NCBI GenBank assembly: GCA_017506865.1
Contig: JAFCMP010000011.1
Coordinates: 372,001-436,000 of the forward strand
Origin: Tribonema minus
Lineage: Eukaryota; Sar; Xanthophyceae; Tribonematales; Tribonemataceae
Length of the DNA: 64,000 bases
Direction of reading: 5' to 3'
In this document: piece by piece, positions 1-12,000 of the stretch
Position numbering within the stretch: position 1 is the stretch's first letter
Layout of the letters: each line of letters opens with the position of its first letter
Made by a program: the position numbers and the translations under genes
The notes under the pieces: generated by a model
The model's database searches: none
Seen by the model: the letters and a program-made list of their open reading frames with translations, nothing else
Told to the model about the DNA's origin: nothing

Positions 1-164
1 TGACTTTGCCTCTGTGCCTGAACTCAAAGTAACCAATTTTTACCAGTGCCGTCACAGATGATGCAAGCCTGCAGAGCTCGTGCAGAATCCAGGCCAAGTT
101 TATGCGTGCAGTCAACTTCACTGCGGTAAGGGGGATCAGTTGAACCATACGCTGAACCTCCGGA

Positions 165-393
165 TGAACTTCAATTCAAGAAGCTGCAAGAGAGACTCTA
201 GCCATCAAAGATGCGTCCCATCAGCTGAGAGAAATTATGCAGGGAATGCAACCAGGCAGTGTCATGCAGCTCCACGGCTTCACAGATGATAAACTGCAGA
301 TGCCTTGTGATCATGATGCAGCAGTGTCTGATGTGACACCACATGCTGCATCGCCTTGGTTGAAAGCCGTGGGGCAAAAGGCATGTGTGCAGT
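165..393 (+). other. Coding-like open stretch near left edge
   Basis: The frame after the TGA near 162 stays open for about 75 codons up to a TGA at 394-396. Its residue composition is balanced and protein-like (for example REIMQGMQPGSVMQLHGF). No convincing acceptor, donor or start codon could be paired with it. It may be an exon of the gene whose last exons seem to lie at 0.76-1.40 kb, or chance. No family was recognised. Confidence 0.22.
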
Positions 394-757
394 GATTGTA
401 TGGCAGCCGAAGTATGGTACTGATGCTCAATGTACTGGACCTCTCAGCAAATTGTTGCCTATAGCTATAGCATCATCCCCTTGCTTGATGAGCTGCAGGA
501 CAAGCGTAAATCACACTGCGGCACACAGGCCACACATCCGGGTACAGACGATCATACTGCAAACAACAGATGTGAGGCGCATGGGCATAGATAGTGTCAC
601 AGTGCAAAAGATGTGGCAGTGGACTAGGCACAATAGGGCAATCATACTCTTAGATGTTTAAGTTGGTATTTGTGTGGGTTTGCTAGCGTACCACAGCAAG
701 CCTTCCTTCGAGATCTCCAAAAGCCTGCAGTGCCATACTGATGCAGCACCCATAAAG

Positions 758-1399
758 CATCGCCTCCGCCAACCATCCTGCTGCCACCAGCAAAGCACGC
801 AAAGCTCTCTGTAAAAACCACATGACAACTATCACAGAAAGCGTAGCAACCACCAGGTGTAGGGGACTGCACGACGATGTATTTCCTTCGGAGCTTACTT
901 CCAGCTTGCCCGATTGCGGTACCCACCATGACACCGCTTCCAGCGCTGTACGAGATGGAGCCAGAAAGGCCCTCAGGATTGGCACAGCAGTAAACCTTAG
1001 CGATACGAAGTCCCCTGTCGATTGTCCTTGCCAAACTCGCCAAGCCGCCTGCTGCAGCACCTCTGCTGGAGAAGGACAGCCGCCCCACCGGGCACAGGTG
1101 ATGGCGGCGGTGGCGATGGTCGTGACTCTACGTGTCTGGTTGTGAAGGGTGAAGCGCTTGCGCCTGCAGGTCCTGCCGCTGCGACGCGGCGACAGGCAGG
1201 TCATGGCCAAGCCTACTCCCAGGAGCTCGACAGGTGTGCGTCGCCGCCCAAAACCTCCAAGACCAAGCGCAAGCAGCCTCGGCCCACAAACAATGTGAAA
1301 GTATCCCTGGAGCTACAGGCGAGGGCCTCAGCCTCACTTCCTTTGCGGCGTCAGCACAACAGCCGGCGTTCTCGGGAACGCAGAACGCGCGGCAAGTGA
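758..1399 (+). CDS. Possible last two exons of an unidentified gene
   Basis: A plus-strand frame is open from about 756 to 1145 and contains a CAG|GTGATG donor after 1097 in phase 0. An acceptor at 1194-1195 then opens, in the matching phase, a terminal exon 1196-1399 ending in TGA. The joined tail is basic and Ser/Arg-rich (KTSKTKRKQPRP near its middle, RRSRERRTRGK at the end), as in a nuclear or nucleic-acid-binding C-terminus. Competing minus-strand frames are also open across 642-1210, so strand and structure are uncertain. The 5' part of the gene was not found and no family is recognised. Any function would be a guess. Confidence 0.33.
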
Positions 1400-2236
1400 A
1401 GTTGACTTGAAGTTATGACTCCAGAGTTGAGACAGGACTGGGCAAAACGAGGACAGCATTGTTGTTTTGGGGTCAGCTGTTAGCAGGGGATAGTAGAATT
1501 GACATTTGCTCGTACCGAAGTCTTCCCGTCACTGGCGATGATGACCTCAGACTCTTCATGTCTGGAATGCCAACGCACTCACTCACCGTCGCTTGTGCTC
1601 TGGTGGACGGGCCAATTCAAAGCCAGACAAAGCTAGAGACTTCAACTCCCTGCGAAACAGGTGTACACTGTAGGTAACAGCCTGGGCCTGTCCGTGAGCT
1701 GCACATGTGTGCTGACACAACTGAAGCATATGTATACAAACATGGGTGACGCCTGTGTTTACAAAAATTATTGCATGTTGCCAAGCTTGCAAGCAAGCAG
1801 GCACTCCAGGTATGAGCTGCAGTGACTACTTTAGCGACAGCTATCCTTCAAAATTGCTTGTTCTATTGTGCATCACATGCATACGCGTATGCCAATGCTG
1901 CATGCATCAGCCTCCGACTTCACGAATCATTCTGATCCAACAGCTTTCACCTGAAGGAACACCATCGATGATGATCACTGTGCATGAGCCCACTTTCAGT
2001 TCAACTGGAATGTCACCATTTTGAAAGTTCAACAGTTTGGGGAGAGGCGCACATGTAGAGGAGCGTGCGCGTGCTGCTGTAGTGAGAAGCGAGCCTTGAG
2101 CCTGTGCGCCAAAAGCCCCTTTTAGCGCGTATCAGTTCCCAGACACACTTGTGATTTAACTGAGCGGAGCTTTCGTCTTCATACACACCGGATCTTCGGT
2201 GTTAGTGAGGCAAGCAGAATCTGATCTACTGCTAGC
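1400..2236. other. Intergenic region upstream of LARP gene
   Basis: No coding stretch with plausible splice sites was found here. The last 150-200 bases before 2237 presumably hold the promoter and 5' leader of the LARP gene, but I see no recognisable TATA box. Confidence 0.4.
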
Positions 2237-5200
2237 ATGACGAGCGTGGCGCCGCAACAGCAAAGCAGCGCGACACCAGCAAGCATGCGCTATACACTGG
2301 TGGAGGCGGAGCCCGATACACCGCAGGACAGGTGGAAGCGGAAGGGCAGCACAGGCAGCGCCACAGGATCAACGGGAGCGTCAAATGGAGGCAGCGGCAG
2401 CGGCAACAAGGGTGGAGGCGGTGACGGCCGCAGGAATGATGTCAGGAATGATGCCGCTGGCTATGGTGAGACCCGACACTGCATCATCCTTCATGCGCAT
2501 CCACTCTATGAAGCTCATAATAGTGGATGCGGTTCGGCAAGACGTCGTGGGCAAGTGCTCAAGGCGTCGGCGAATGCAAATCAGCTGCTCACGAATGACG
2601 TGCGTATGTGCACAACGAAAACCCACACCAGGCATATGCGAACTTCAACCTCCGTGTCCGCAACATGGTCATGCCTCGGAGGTACATCGTGTTGAACTGC
2701 TGCTAAAACATGCCGCCTTGGTTTGATGTTTGCTTCAAGCTTTCACAGGGTGCGTGGTTTTCACTGTTGCGAGTTGACTTGACACACCAGTAATACCTCA
2801 AAACCAAACCTGAACATATGTATATCCTCAGTTTGAGATGACACTTTCAGCAAACACGCGCTACATAGGTGCGATGCGGACAGCTGAAGCATTGTTCAAT
2901 GAAGTCCATGATATCAATGCAGGCAGAATGCATGTGACCTCAGGAGCTGTTTGTTTGGACTCATTGACTTTGGCGCTATTTGAGTTAGTGGGAAGATGCG
3001 TGCTTAGGCACCATGATATTTTGCATATACACGACGGCTGCGCAACGTCAATAGCTGAGGTTGATGATGCCACCTTCCTTTGGCTGTCTGCCAGATCAAA
3101 CATGGATGCATTGCGGCATTCAAATCGGCAACACCTTCAAGCTCAGTTGCCCCAATCTTACACGCTGTTGCATATCGCCAGGGCTAGCGTCTAAACTGAA
3201 CTCTTGCGCCAAACATGTTGCGCAGTGTGTTGCGCCAGTTGCGCCAGCTGCCCCGGCAAGTGACTCGTGGTGCAACTGGCGATACTCGCACATTTACTCA
3301 TGAGTATTACCTATACTCGCGAGTTTACTCACGAGTCTTGCCTAGGGTTAGCGCAATTAACTAGGGTTAGTCATGACCTTAACCCCAAACCTAACCGGTG
3401 TGTAAGCTTTATGGGCCTTAATAATGACTGTAGAAGCACTAGAAGCCTTAATAAGAGTTGCGCCAGTTGCGCCATGGCTAAACTAGTTTAGCCAGGGCTC
3501 GAAACCCAAAGTCAGTTGCGCCAAGGCCGCCTGAGTTTAGACGCTAGCCCTGCATATCCCCGCCTGAGGAGATAAAGCTCGCCACCGTGCCAGAGATGGA
3601 CAACCAAGGGACCCAAGCAGACACAACACTCGCGGCTAGTGCATGTGTTGCTAGAAGTGGTAATTGACAACCCAGGAGGCAAACATGAACAGCCACGTCA
3701 GTGCTCAACAGGACCCAACCTCAACATGAGCTGAGCTGTGCGCTGTCACCGCCCAAATCGGCTCTCAACTTGCTGTTTATGCTCTCGCATGGGCTGTCAT
3801 ACCAATATGAGCTTCAATTGTACATGTTCCAGGTTCAGCAAAATACTTGCCAAAATTAGCGTTTGTGATCTGGCACAACATCTCACTCAGCTACCTGAAT
3901 CGCATGAAGCCATACTCAGATACTGCTCTGACAGAAGTTTGCAGCAAAGTGCGCAGGGCACCATTTACCATATACATAGTTTTGCGGCTGGCCCATAGTT
4001 TTGAGGCTGACTCATGTAGGTATGGGGCCGCCTGCAGCACACTCCATGGTATGACAGCTGTTGACAAACGCCATCCCCAAGCCAGCCAACTGATGCATTC
4101 TGGACTATGTATGTGTATGAGTCTGCAGTACATACCTTGAACATTTATGTACCAGCTTGAAATATACGGTATTCATACGCGGTACTTTACAGTGCAATAT
4201 TCGTATCATCCGCGACACACTGCCGCGTGGAAACGAAGTATGCAGCTTGACACCTTCCACCAATTGCATGGCGGACAAAGTCAAGAAACACCGCAACCTG
4301 ATTCCATGCACAATGCGTTTCCTCCTACGCTCCAAAGGCAGGGGGCGGGGTGCGAGGCGCCCTGGCCGGGGGCCCCCAAACAGGGGGAGGGGGCCGCACA
4401 TGGGGGGTATGTATCCGGAGGGTGCTGGCTGCTGGGGAGGCCCCAGCTATATGGGCGGCACCAGCTTCTATGGGGTGCCGCCGTCGGATGCCAGGAGGAT
4501 GATCGCAGAGCATGCTGTGCACCAGGTGCAGTCTGATGATTAGTGTAGGCATGTCTAGTATTGACGTCATTATTTTCAGTCATACCGTTGGATGCTAAGA
4601 GGATGATCGCAGAGCATGCTGTGCACCAGGTGCATTTGACACATTGTTTTAGTGTAGGCATGTCCAGTATTGACGTCATTGTTTTGAGGTATATTGAGCA
4701 GCGTGCCCTGCACACTTGGCGCTCACTACGAACTGAATGAATTGAATTGCTGTTGCACTAAGGGAACCAACCGCCAGAGGATGATCGCAGAGCATGCTGT
4801 GCAGCAGGTGCAGTTGAAACGTTGTTTGAGTGTAAGCATGTCCAGTATTGACATCATTGTTATCAAGTATAATGAGCACGAAGATCACAACTGGATGTGA
4901 ATATGCTGCTGTGGTAGATGAAGCGCCTGGCACTGGATATTGCGCAAGACCTGATGAGGCTGGAGTATATACCTTCTTAAGTACAAGCTTCCGTGCAGCA
5001 ATTGCGAGCGTCAACATCAAGGCAAATGCGGAGTACATGTACCTTCAAAACGCTGTCAAGTACATGGGAAATGTAGTACAGCAGCACTAAGTCTGGCTGG
5101 CGCATGTCATATCACGCTTCCCGAGCTAGTTGAGATTTGACGTGCTGGAAGCCAGCCTTGTTCAGCATCAATGCTGTGGCAATCGCTATATACACCTAGC

Positions 5201-8038
5201 AAGGCGCATAGTTTGGGGTGATGCAACACGAATGCACAGCGATAGCAAGAATGTTGCATCATACTGCCACCTCCAGGTTTGTTGAGGTGCCTGCCTGTTT
5301 CCTCTTTCGACAAACAGCTGGTAAATGGCGTGCTTGCGGCATTGCCAGATAAGTACCAACAATGTGGCCATTGTCAACAATCTGGCCACTGATACTGATC
5401 TTCTGATGCTCCTTGCACTGCAGATGGAGTTCTATTTCAGCGTGCACAACTTGGTCAGCGACGTCTTCATGCGCAGGTTAGTTTCTCACTTACAAGGGAA
5501 GTTCAAGTTGAAGTAGCACAATGGAGATCGGCAGTCTTGATTCCCATAAGTCATCACATTCAATGCTTGTGCGGGTCATATCAGCCATCACATATCGTGG
5601 TACATACTGTTTTGATGATCATACTGCATACGTGTAGTTGCTGCCTTGAAGCTGCTCTACTGCCAACAGCATGGCAGTGCAAACAGTGCAGTGCTGCGTG
5701 ACATCTGCGACACATGCAACTTGATTGATCCTACAATTACCCATGTGTGTGCATAATGCTGCACGAAGGCACCCAGACTAAGCTTTGACACACAACAAGT
5801 ACTCCGGCTCGCGTTTCACTGTGACCGTCAACCTGTGACCTCACTCGCTGCTGCGCCTGGCACAGCTCAAGCACTTCAGATGTCACTCTGTTTTGTGACC
5901 TGGATTAATGTACGTGTGTGTATATCTGTTTTTATGCATATTTGTTTGTGCCATCCACAGCCACATGGACTGCGAGGGCTACATCCCTGTGGCATTTGTG
6001 GCCAACTTCCCCAGTGTAGCCAGGTACGTCTTTGTGCGTCTTGATATGATGCTGGTTTTTCCCATCAGAGCTCGGCACACCGTTATGTACTTTGTGTCGA
6101 TCAGGCGTCTCAGAGATGGCATAAACGCTGCCTCAGCAAAGGCGGTGTATTTCTGTTGATGCATGGAGCCTTGTCTGAGCAGGGTGACTGCGTGCATACA
6201 TTGTGTGAGCTATGTTCAAACCTCAAATCTGAAGTAAATTATTAAAGGTGCAGTCTTATTACAGGTGCTGCTGCCCGTTTCATTGTTGAGTTCAGGTGGT
6301 GATGCGTTGCTGCAGTAGCGAGAGCTCTGCTGGTGCTGCTCTGCTGAGTGCTGCTGCTCACTGTACACGTACAGTGCATCCAATGTACTGTACAGCATTG
6401 TACTGTCCTGATGGCAAAATATGGTCACTGCTGGTGTCAATTATGAGTCTTGTACAGCTGCTGTATTGTAAATAGTGATGGTGCCACATGCAGCAGGGTG
6501 CTGACGACGCACACCTTGTTGTTGTGCTGTGCTGCTGCAGTCTCGGTGCGGACTACAGAGACCTCCTGCAGGCGCTGCACAAGTAAGCACACACACACAC
6601 ACACATACACACACACACACCCCACATACACACACACCCCGCACGCACACACACACCACACACACTTACTTCGGTAAACTTGTAGGTACGTGTGAGGGCT
6701 AATGCAGAAGTAATACCTGAAGCGACATGGCTGCTCGACATTCACAACAGCAACCGCCATTCATAATCATGCCAGGCCGCTGCAAATCATGAGCACACAC
6801 GGCTGTGCGGATTGACCCTCATTAATATTTTGAAGTGAGTATGATACAGTAAACTGGTTCTCACTGTGTACATGTCGAAATGTATGCAGCATGCTTTAAT
6901 GGCCCGCGCATAAAAGAGGTGGGAGTACGCATTTGTAAGCCATCTGCATGAAACCTGATGTTCCGGTTAGGACGGCACAAATCGGCTTGCCACGTCCATG
7001 TCTTGTATTGCCCGCAGTTTCGCGAATGGAGGGTGTATTACCTCATATCCTATCTGTCTTGCGCAGTTTGTCCTTGCTCGCACTTCCATTTGAACTGGCA
7101 AGACTTACATTTTGTATACTCGCTTTGCTGGCCCTGGCGTCGCAGGTCGCATGTACTGGAGTGCGACGAACCCAACGAGACCATACGACTGAGGGAGGGC
7201 TGGGGCACGTGGCTGCTGCCAAACGCCAGCGGCGGCAGGGGTGCACCGCGCTACATCAAGCTGCCCTCTCCAGGAGCGGCAGAGATGAGCACTGCTGCCG
7301 ATGGTGAGTGCAGTGCATTGTACCCTTCGTGTACCCTTTGTGTACCCTTCGCGTACCCTTCAGGGGCTCGATGATCGTGTAGCAAGGTGTGCGGCATAGA
7401 GTTACGTGTGACGCTGTGCTGCAGTAGCCAGTGAACTGTGTGTTTGAAGTACATCGCAGTTTTCGCGTTTTCTCGAAAATTGATAAAAGTATGTCGTAGC
7501 TCATCTCAGAGCATCAAGTCGACAGTGCTGACTTGCAGGCAAGGCGTCACGCAAACATTCCTTGGCGCCTGTTCACTAGAAGTATAATGGTATATGGGCA
7601 TCGAAGTGGCCAGCCAGTTGAGGCAGCACATACATGAAGAACATACTGATGTTCACGCCGTCTGGCTACGCAAAAGCAAAAGCTCGGGTGACATGCATTT
7701 TCTTGTTGCCGTACTTCCTGTACATCCCCTTGCGACTTCTGTCCCTGCGCAGTGTCAATGTGAATGTGTGTGTGCATCACTGACGATGTGTCTGCACTTG
7801 GTGTGTGTGCCTGACAGCAGGCGAGTCACACGCGGCAGAAGAGCAGCCACCCACTGGCGAGCAAGCTCAACTTCAAGTTGACGGAGCAGCCCCATCGAGC
7901 ACTGTCGCATCTTCAACTGTGACTCCTGTTGATGCCCCGGCCGCTGGCAAAACTGCAACTGTTGGCGGCGCTCACAGCAAATCCGAAGCAGCGCCTCCCA
8001 AGCAGCAGGACGGGGATGCTGTTTCCGAGCTCAACTAG
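2237..8038 (+). CDS. LARP1-like La-motif RNA-binding protein, 7 exons
   Basis: Exons are 2237-2465, 4338-4525, 5424-5476, 5961-6023, 6541-6582, 7146-7303 and 7821-8038. All phases agree and give 316 residues. The La motif spans roughly residues 130-205: MEFYFSVHNLVSDVFMRR, then HMDCEGYIPVAFVANFPSVA, then the ALHKSHVLE segment, ending with GWGTWLLPN as in LARP1-type proteins (Trp-x-x-Trp followed by Leu-Pro). Aromatic and acidic residues typical of the oligo(A)/3'-end pocket are present. Before it lies an RGG/Gly-rich stretch (residues about 77-105); after it comes an Ala/Pro/Thr-rich tail with no RRM and no DM15 domain. LARPs bind mRNA ends and affect stability and translation, normally in the cytoplasm. 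The start is the first ATG of a Gln/Ser-rich leader. Intron 1 carries a MITE, and intron 2 carries copies of the exon 2 end. Assignment to LARP is firm; the LARP1 subfamily is likely. Confidence 0.9.
3180..3551. mobile_element. MITE with 18-bp TIRs and ~10-bp target duplication
   Basis: The sequence AGGGCTAGCGTCTAAACT at 3180 is repeated exactly in inverse at 3534-3551. The flanks GCATATCGCC (3170-3179) and GCATATCCCC (3552-3561) match at 9 of 10 bases, as a target-site duplication would. The 372-bp body has no ORF and is rich in TTGCGCCA and CTAGGGTTAG-like motifs. A TSD of about 10 bp suggests a non-autonomous Mutator-like element, though the superfamily is inferred. It lies in LARP intron 1. 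A diverged relative seems to be at 23.2 kb. Confidence 0.82.
4489..4866 (+). repeat. Three copies of LARP exon 2 end plus donor
   Basis: The real exon 2 end and 5' splice site (4489-4571, donor at 4526) is followed by near-copies at 4597-4686 and 4774-4866. Each contains AGGATGATCGCAGAGCATGC, the CAG|GTGCA donor and the same following intron sequence (a block resembling TGTCCAGTATTGACGTCATT). The later copies lie within intron 2 and keep usable GT donors. Confidence 0.88.
6584..6664 (+). repeat. (CA)n microsatellite beginning at a donor site
   Basis: An interrupted CA/CACACC tract starts inside the donor of LARP intron 5 (GTAAGCACACAC) and runs for about 80 bases. It produces spurious Cys/Val and His/Thr ORFs on both strands. 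Confidence 0.95.
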
Positions 8039-9085
8039 TTGTGCCCTTCACCGCATGCGCACCCCCCCTGTGCTTCATTCAGAGTAGAATGCCCGGAGGG
8101 TTGGTGTTTGCTGCCGAATTCCAACGCGCGCTCGAGCCTGGTGGTGCTGCAGCATTGTTCAGCGGCCTACAACTGCCCTCCTGCAGCTGCCTTGGGACTT
8201 GACTTGACCTGAGCTCTACAGACTCGTATTCAAGTACGCAGGTACAAGTCGATTGGCGGCCTGCCTAGCTCGTGCTGTAGCGAATGTCCGTTGCATGCAC
8301 AGACGCTTCACGAGCTGTCAGAGTTTACGGTTGCAGCGACAGCCCCCCCGCCTGATGAGAGTTCGCCAACACAGGAAGAACAGGAAGAACAAGACAGCAG
8401 ATGATTTGCGTATGGCCTATACGTTATGCAGAGGCGGGGGAAGGGTGTATTTGTTGGCAAGGGCAGTGGTGTTGTGTTGTGCGCATGCGCGCGCGGGTAG
8501 GTAGTATTGGGGATGGAGAAGCAGAACCAGCTGCAGATCACAGGACAAACATACCTCGGAGTACCATGGCACCAGCCTACAAGGGTCGTACAGCAAGGGT
8601 GCTCAATCTCTTTCCGCTTGAACTCCTGTTCCAATCAGTGCCGCAACTGGAAGTGATTCGCAAGGCAGTGACTACAGTGCTTGTTACATGGGTCATTTGT
8701 TACAATACACTTTTCGTAGAAGTATGCTGCATGTGAATGCGCAGCATGTGTGTGGCCGCATTTTGTTCGCTGGCTGGCATTTAGTTTTTTGGATCGATGC
8801 CATGATGCCAGCCTTGCGAATGGTTTGCGTGGTGCGGCACAGTGACTGCGACTCATCCACTTCACCTACCTACATACAAGATGAAAAAGCAAACCATTTG
8901 CAGATGCTGAGATAATCATGCAGTACTTGGCTGCCATCTGCATGACCTTTGGGGCACACAATCAGCAGCTTGAGACAAACAGCCATGCCCCGCATCATAC
9001 AGTCTCAGCACACAAGCTCCCGAGATCTCAGTGCTTTGACGTGTCGTTCACATGTACGACTTGAAGACTCAGACTCAGAGCGCTG
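8039..9085. other. Convergent intergenic region, LARP and OSCP1 3' ends
   Basis: This lies between the LARP stop at 8038 (+) and the OSCP1 stop at 9086 (-). It should hold both 3' untranslated regions. The ORFs here are compositionally poor and no further gene is supported. Confidence 0.5.
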
Positions 9086-12000
9086 CTACTTCAACGAGTC
9101 CATGAGATCCAGCAGATCATCTCCGCCCTTGCACTCCGATGCCTTGTCCTCTGCGCAGCGTCGCGGCAGGGGCGTGCGCTGTGCAGTCTCCTCTTCGTCG
9201 TCGGAGCTCCAGTCGTCTATGACCTTTGCTGCCGTATCGCGCCCTTCCTTGAGGTCGATCGTGATTGTCTGCATGCCAATGGTGCATAAATACACGCACG
9301 GCGTTGTGACATGTGATATGTATGCATGCGCTTCGTGTTGGTCACTGCTGTCACAGTTGTTTGGCGCCCAAGAGGTGCATACAACCTAGGGCATGCGCGA
9401 GCACCTCACAGCACTACTTCAAGCATGCCATGAAGCTTGTATTGCCCTATGTTGCATAGGCCCATGGGCATCAATGAGGCTGGCCTTTATCAGCACATCA
9501 ATAACTGGGGATGTCGATAGCTCTTGTTGACAGTGCAATTAATTGCAAACACCCGTGCCGTTGGCATCTACTAGTAGACGAGCGTGCTGGTGCAGTGCTC
9601 TGAGTGCTGATCACGTGTGGTGCCCATTGGTGCTCGCTCGCTCAGGGCACGATAAGCCAGATGATCACTATGGCCTGCGCATGAGATGATCACTATGGCC
9701 CTTGCATGAGTCACACCTGCCAGGTGACTTGCGTTACCCTTGACGGGGCAGGCACTTTTGTGCACTACTTCAAATGCACAGTAGTCTGGAGCAAATGGAG
9801 TGAATGATCACTGCTTGTAGAGTGAGAGCTACAAATCTCTTGAGTAGCAGCAATGTGGTGGTCACCTGTGCCTCAGAGTGAGAGCTACAAATCTCTTGAG
9901 TAGCAGCAATGTGGTGGTCACCTGTGCCTCATCCCCATCTTTGGCCTGAGCATCATCAGGAAACAGGTTGATCTTGAAGCGGCCATGCCTTCCATCGTCT
10001 GCTTGTTTAGATCAAAGAAGGCAGCAAACCAAACCACGCACGGTTCAGATTGAGTCGCTAGGACCGCAATAGAGATGCTGTGGTTGTCAGTGGAGGATGA
10101 ACAAGCTTGTGTTGGGGTGAGGTTTAAGCGTATAGTCTCCTGACAGTCTCCGCCTGGGCTGCAAGCTCCATGTGCCACCTTGGACCACATTGGTATGACT
10201 GCTGCATGTCAGCCAGAGATTGCGCCGCGTGTGGCTGCACACCAAGACCATCACCCCCTCCTCCTCATGCCCCCTGCTGGTGCCTGGTGTCTGGCTTTAT
10301 TTTTTGCCAAAAGTGCCGAAAACTTTGAAACAGGAGGGTAGCAGGTTGCAGACACAACCACGCTCTCAATGTCTGCAGATGATGACTCTCTAGGTATCAA
10401 TCAAGCGCGCCGTTGATCAGTAGTTGCCCAAAGCAAGATCAACAGCAGTCCAACTGCAGTAAGCAGAGCGTACCAGCGTAGACTACAGGCCTGCACAACA
10501 GTTTGCAGGTGCAAACTGCAAGTACTGGCAGAGCAACAAGATGGGACAGGCACCGGGCCGCTCGCTGCAGCACTGATGCTGGTGCAATGCAACAAGGCGG
10601 CAGGCAGCCTGGTTGAGGGATACAATGAGACCCGAGCAACAGCTTGGACTTGCAATTACCGTGCACAGTTTATGAGCATCGCGGCGGTTTCAACTCAGGG
10701 TCAAGAATTACCACTGACCTAGCATACGGTGGTGTCTGGCAATGAGCCAGCATGGCGTTACCCCTCTGCTGAAATGCCGGCAGCCTCCAACACATAGAAG
10801 CACTTCTGAGGAATAGAACCAGCTTGCGGCATCTGACAGGTCATGAGAATTCCGCAGTCGCACACCTTTGGTGGACGTGCCGATGAGTGATGCCAGTATG
10901 TTGAGCCCTGCAACAGCTGAATGCTGAGCGCTGTCACCACTACTAGTAGGGCTCGCCAGAGCCTCAGAGGCGCTGGTGTTGTAGGAGCGCGAGTGCGCCT
11001 GCGCTTGGAGCGCTTGCAGCGCACTCTGCCGCAGCGTCAGCTCCGCCTCGCGTGTTGCATCACTGCGACGCAATGAGCACGGTGAAGTTGATGTTCTATT
11101 GTTGAAGAAGACACGCCATCAGGGGATGGGGGCAGATGCGAGCATGCAAACGTGGTCATCATCCTTCGAGCATCTACCTGCGCCTGCAGTGATGAAGACA
11201 CTTATTGAGTTGCTGTCCATCATCAAGTGACCAACGTCTGCAGCAGCTTCTTGATTGGACGACAGCAGTTGACCAATTGGCAGCATTAAACCCCCCAGTT
11301 GTAGAAATTGTCATCAGGCTCGACGTTTTACGACGGCAGATTGTCATCAATGCCAAAACGAGTAGGTGAAAGCTAGGTTCTGCATGCCTTGATGTAGTAC
11401 AACCCATAAACCCTCTACTGCTGCTGCGGTTCACCACGACTGCCAACCCCTTCCGCACTCAGCTGCAGTGCACCCAGTGGGCACGGCTAGTGGAGCACGC
11501 CACACGACTACTGGCGGACGCCACAGACAGTGCATGTGAGGCGGCACGGGTGCGCCTCCACCATGGTGCCGGGGCGTTTGCTCATCAGGTTTCTCAGACT
11601 CTAGTGCAGCGCGGCTACAGGCTGCTGCACCTGCTAGCAGCGATGGCCTTTGGTAGGCAACCGGAGGGAACCGGTATGCCGCCTGCGGCCCGGCTGGCAG
11701 CGTTGCTGTCTGGCGACTTCGCGGAGCTACTGAGAAAGACGCTGTCAGCAGCAGCGGCGCTGCGGGCCCCCAAACCAAACAACGCAGCTATGGCGTCGGC
11801 ACAAACGAACTTCGATGCCGACTGGACGGAGGCTGACTCCAGGCAGCAAACAGCATGCGCTGCCCTCTCAGGCAAGCGACGGGGGGTAGGCTTGGCTGCC
11901 GCACGACTAGAGGCGCGTGAAGCATGCGCCCCAGCAGACGAGGTCACGGCACAGGTGCTGGCAGCAAAGCACCCTGAAACTGGCACCCGGCCGGGGGTAG

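Noticed and set aside
642-1210. Minus-strand membrane protein ORF with a hydrophobic segment
   Set aside because: Several frames are open here by composition. The plus-strand exon pair has matching splice phase and a normal stop, and the minus frame has no splice or family support.
6437-6760. Cys/Val-rich and His/Thr-rich ORFs on both strands
   Set aside because: They are translations of the CA microsatellite.
10401-10666. Hydrophobic minus-strand ORFs between OSCP1 exons 10 and 11
   Set aside because: OSCP1 exons 10 and 11 join in phase and align without a gap, so no extra exon is needed.
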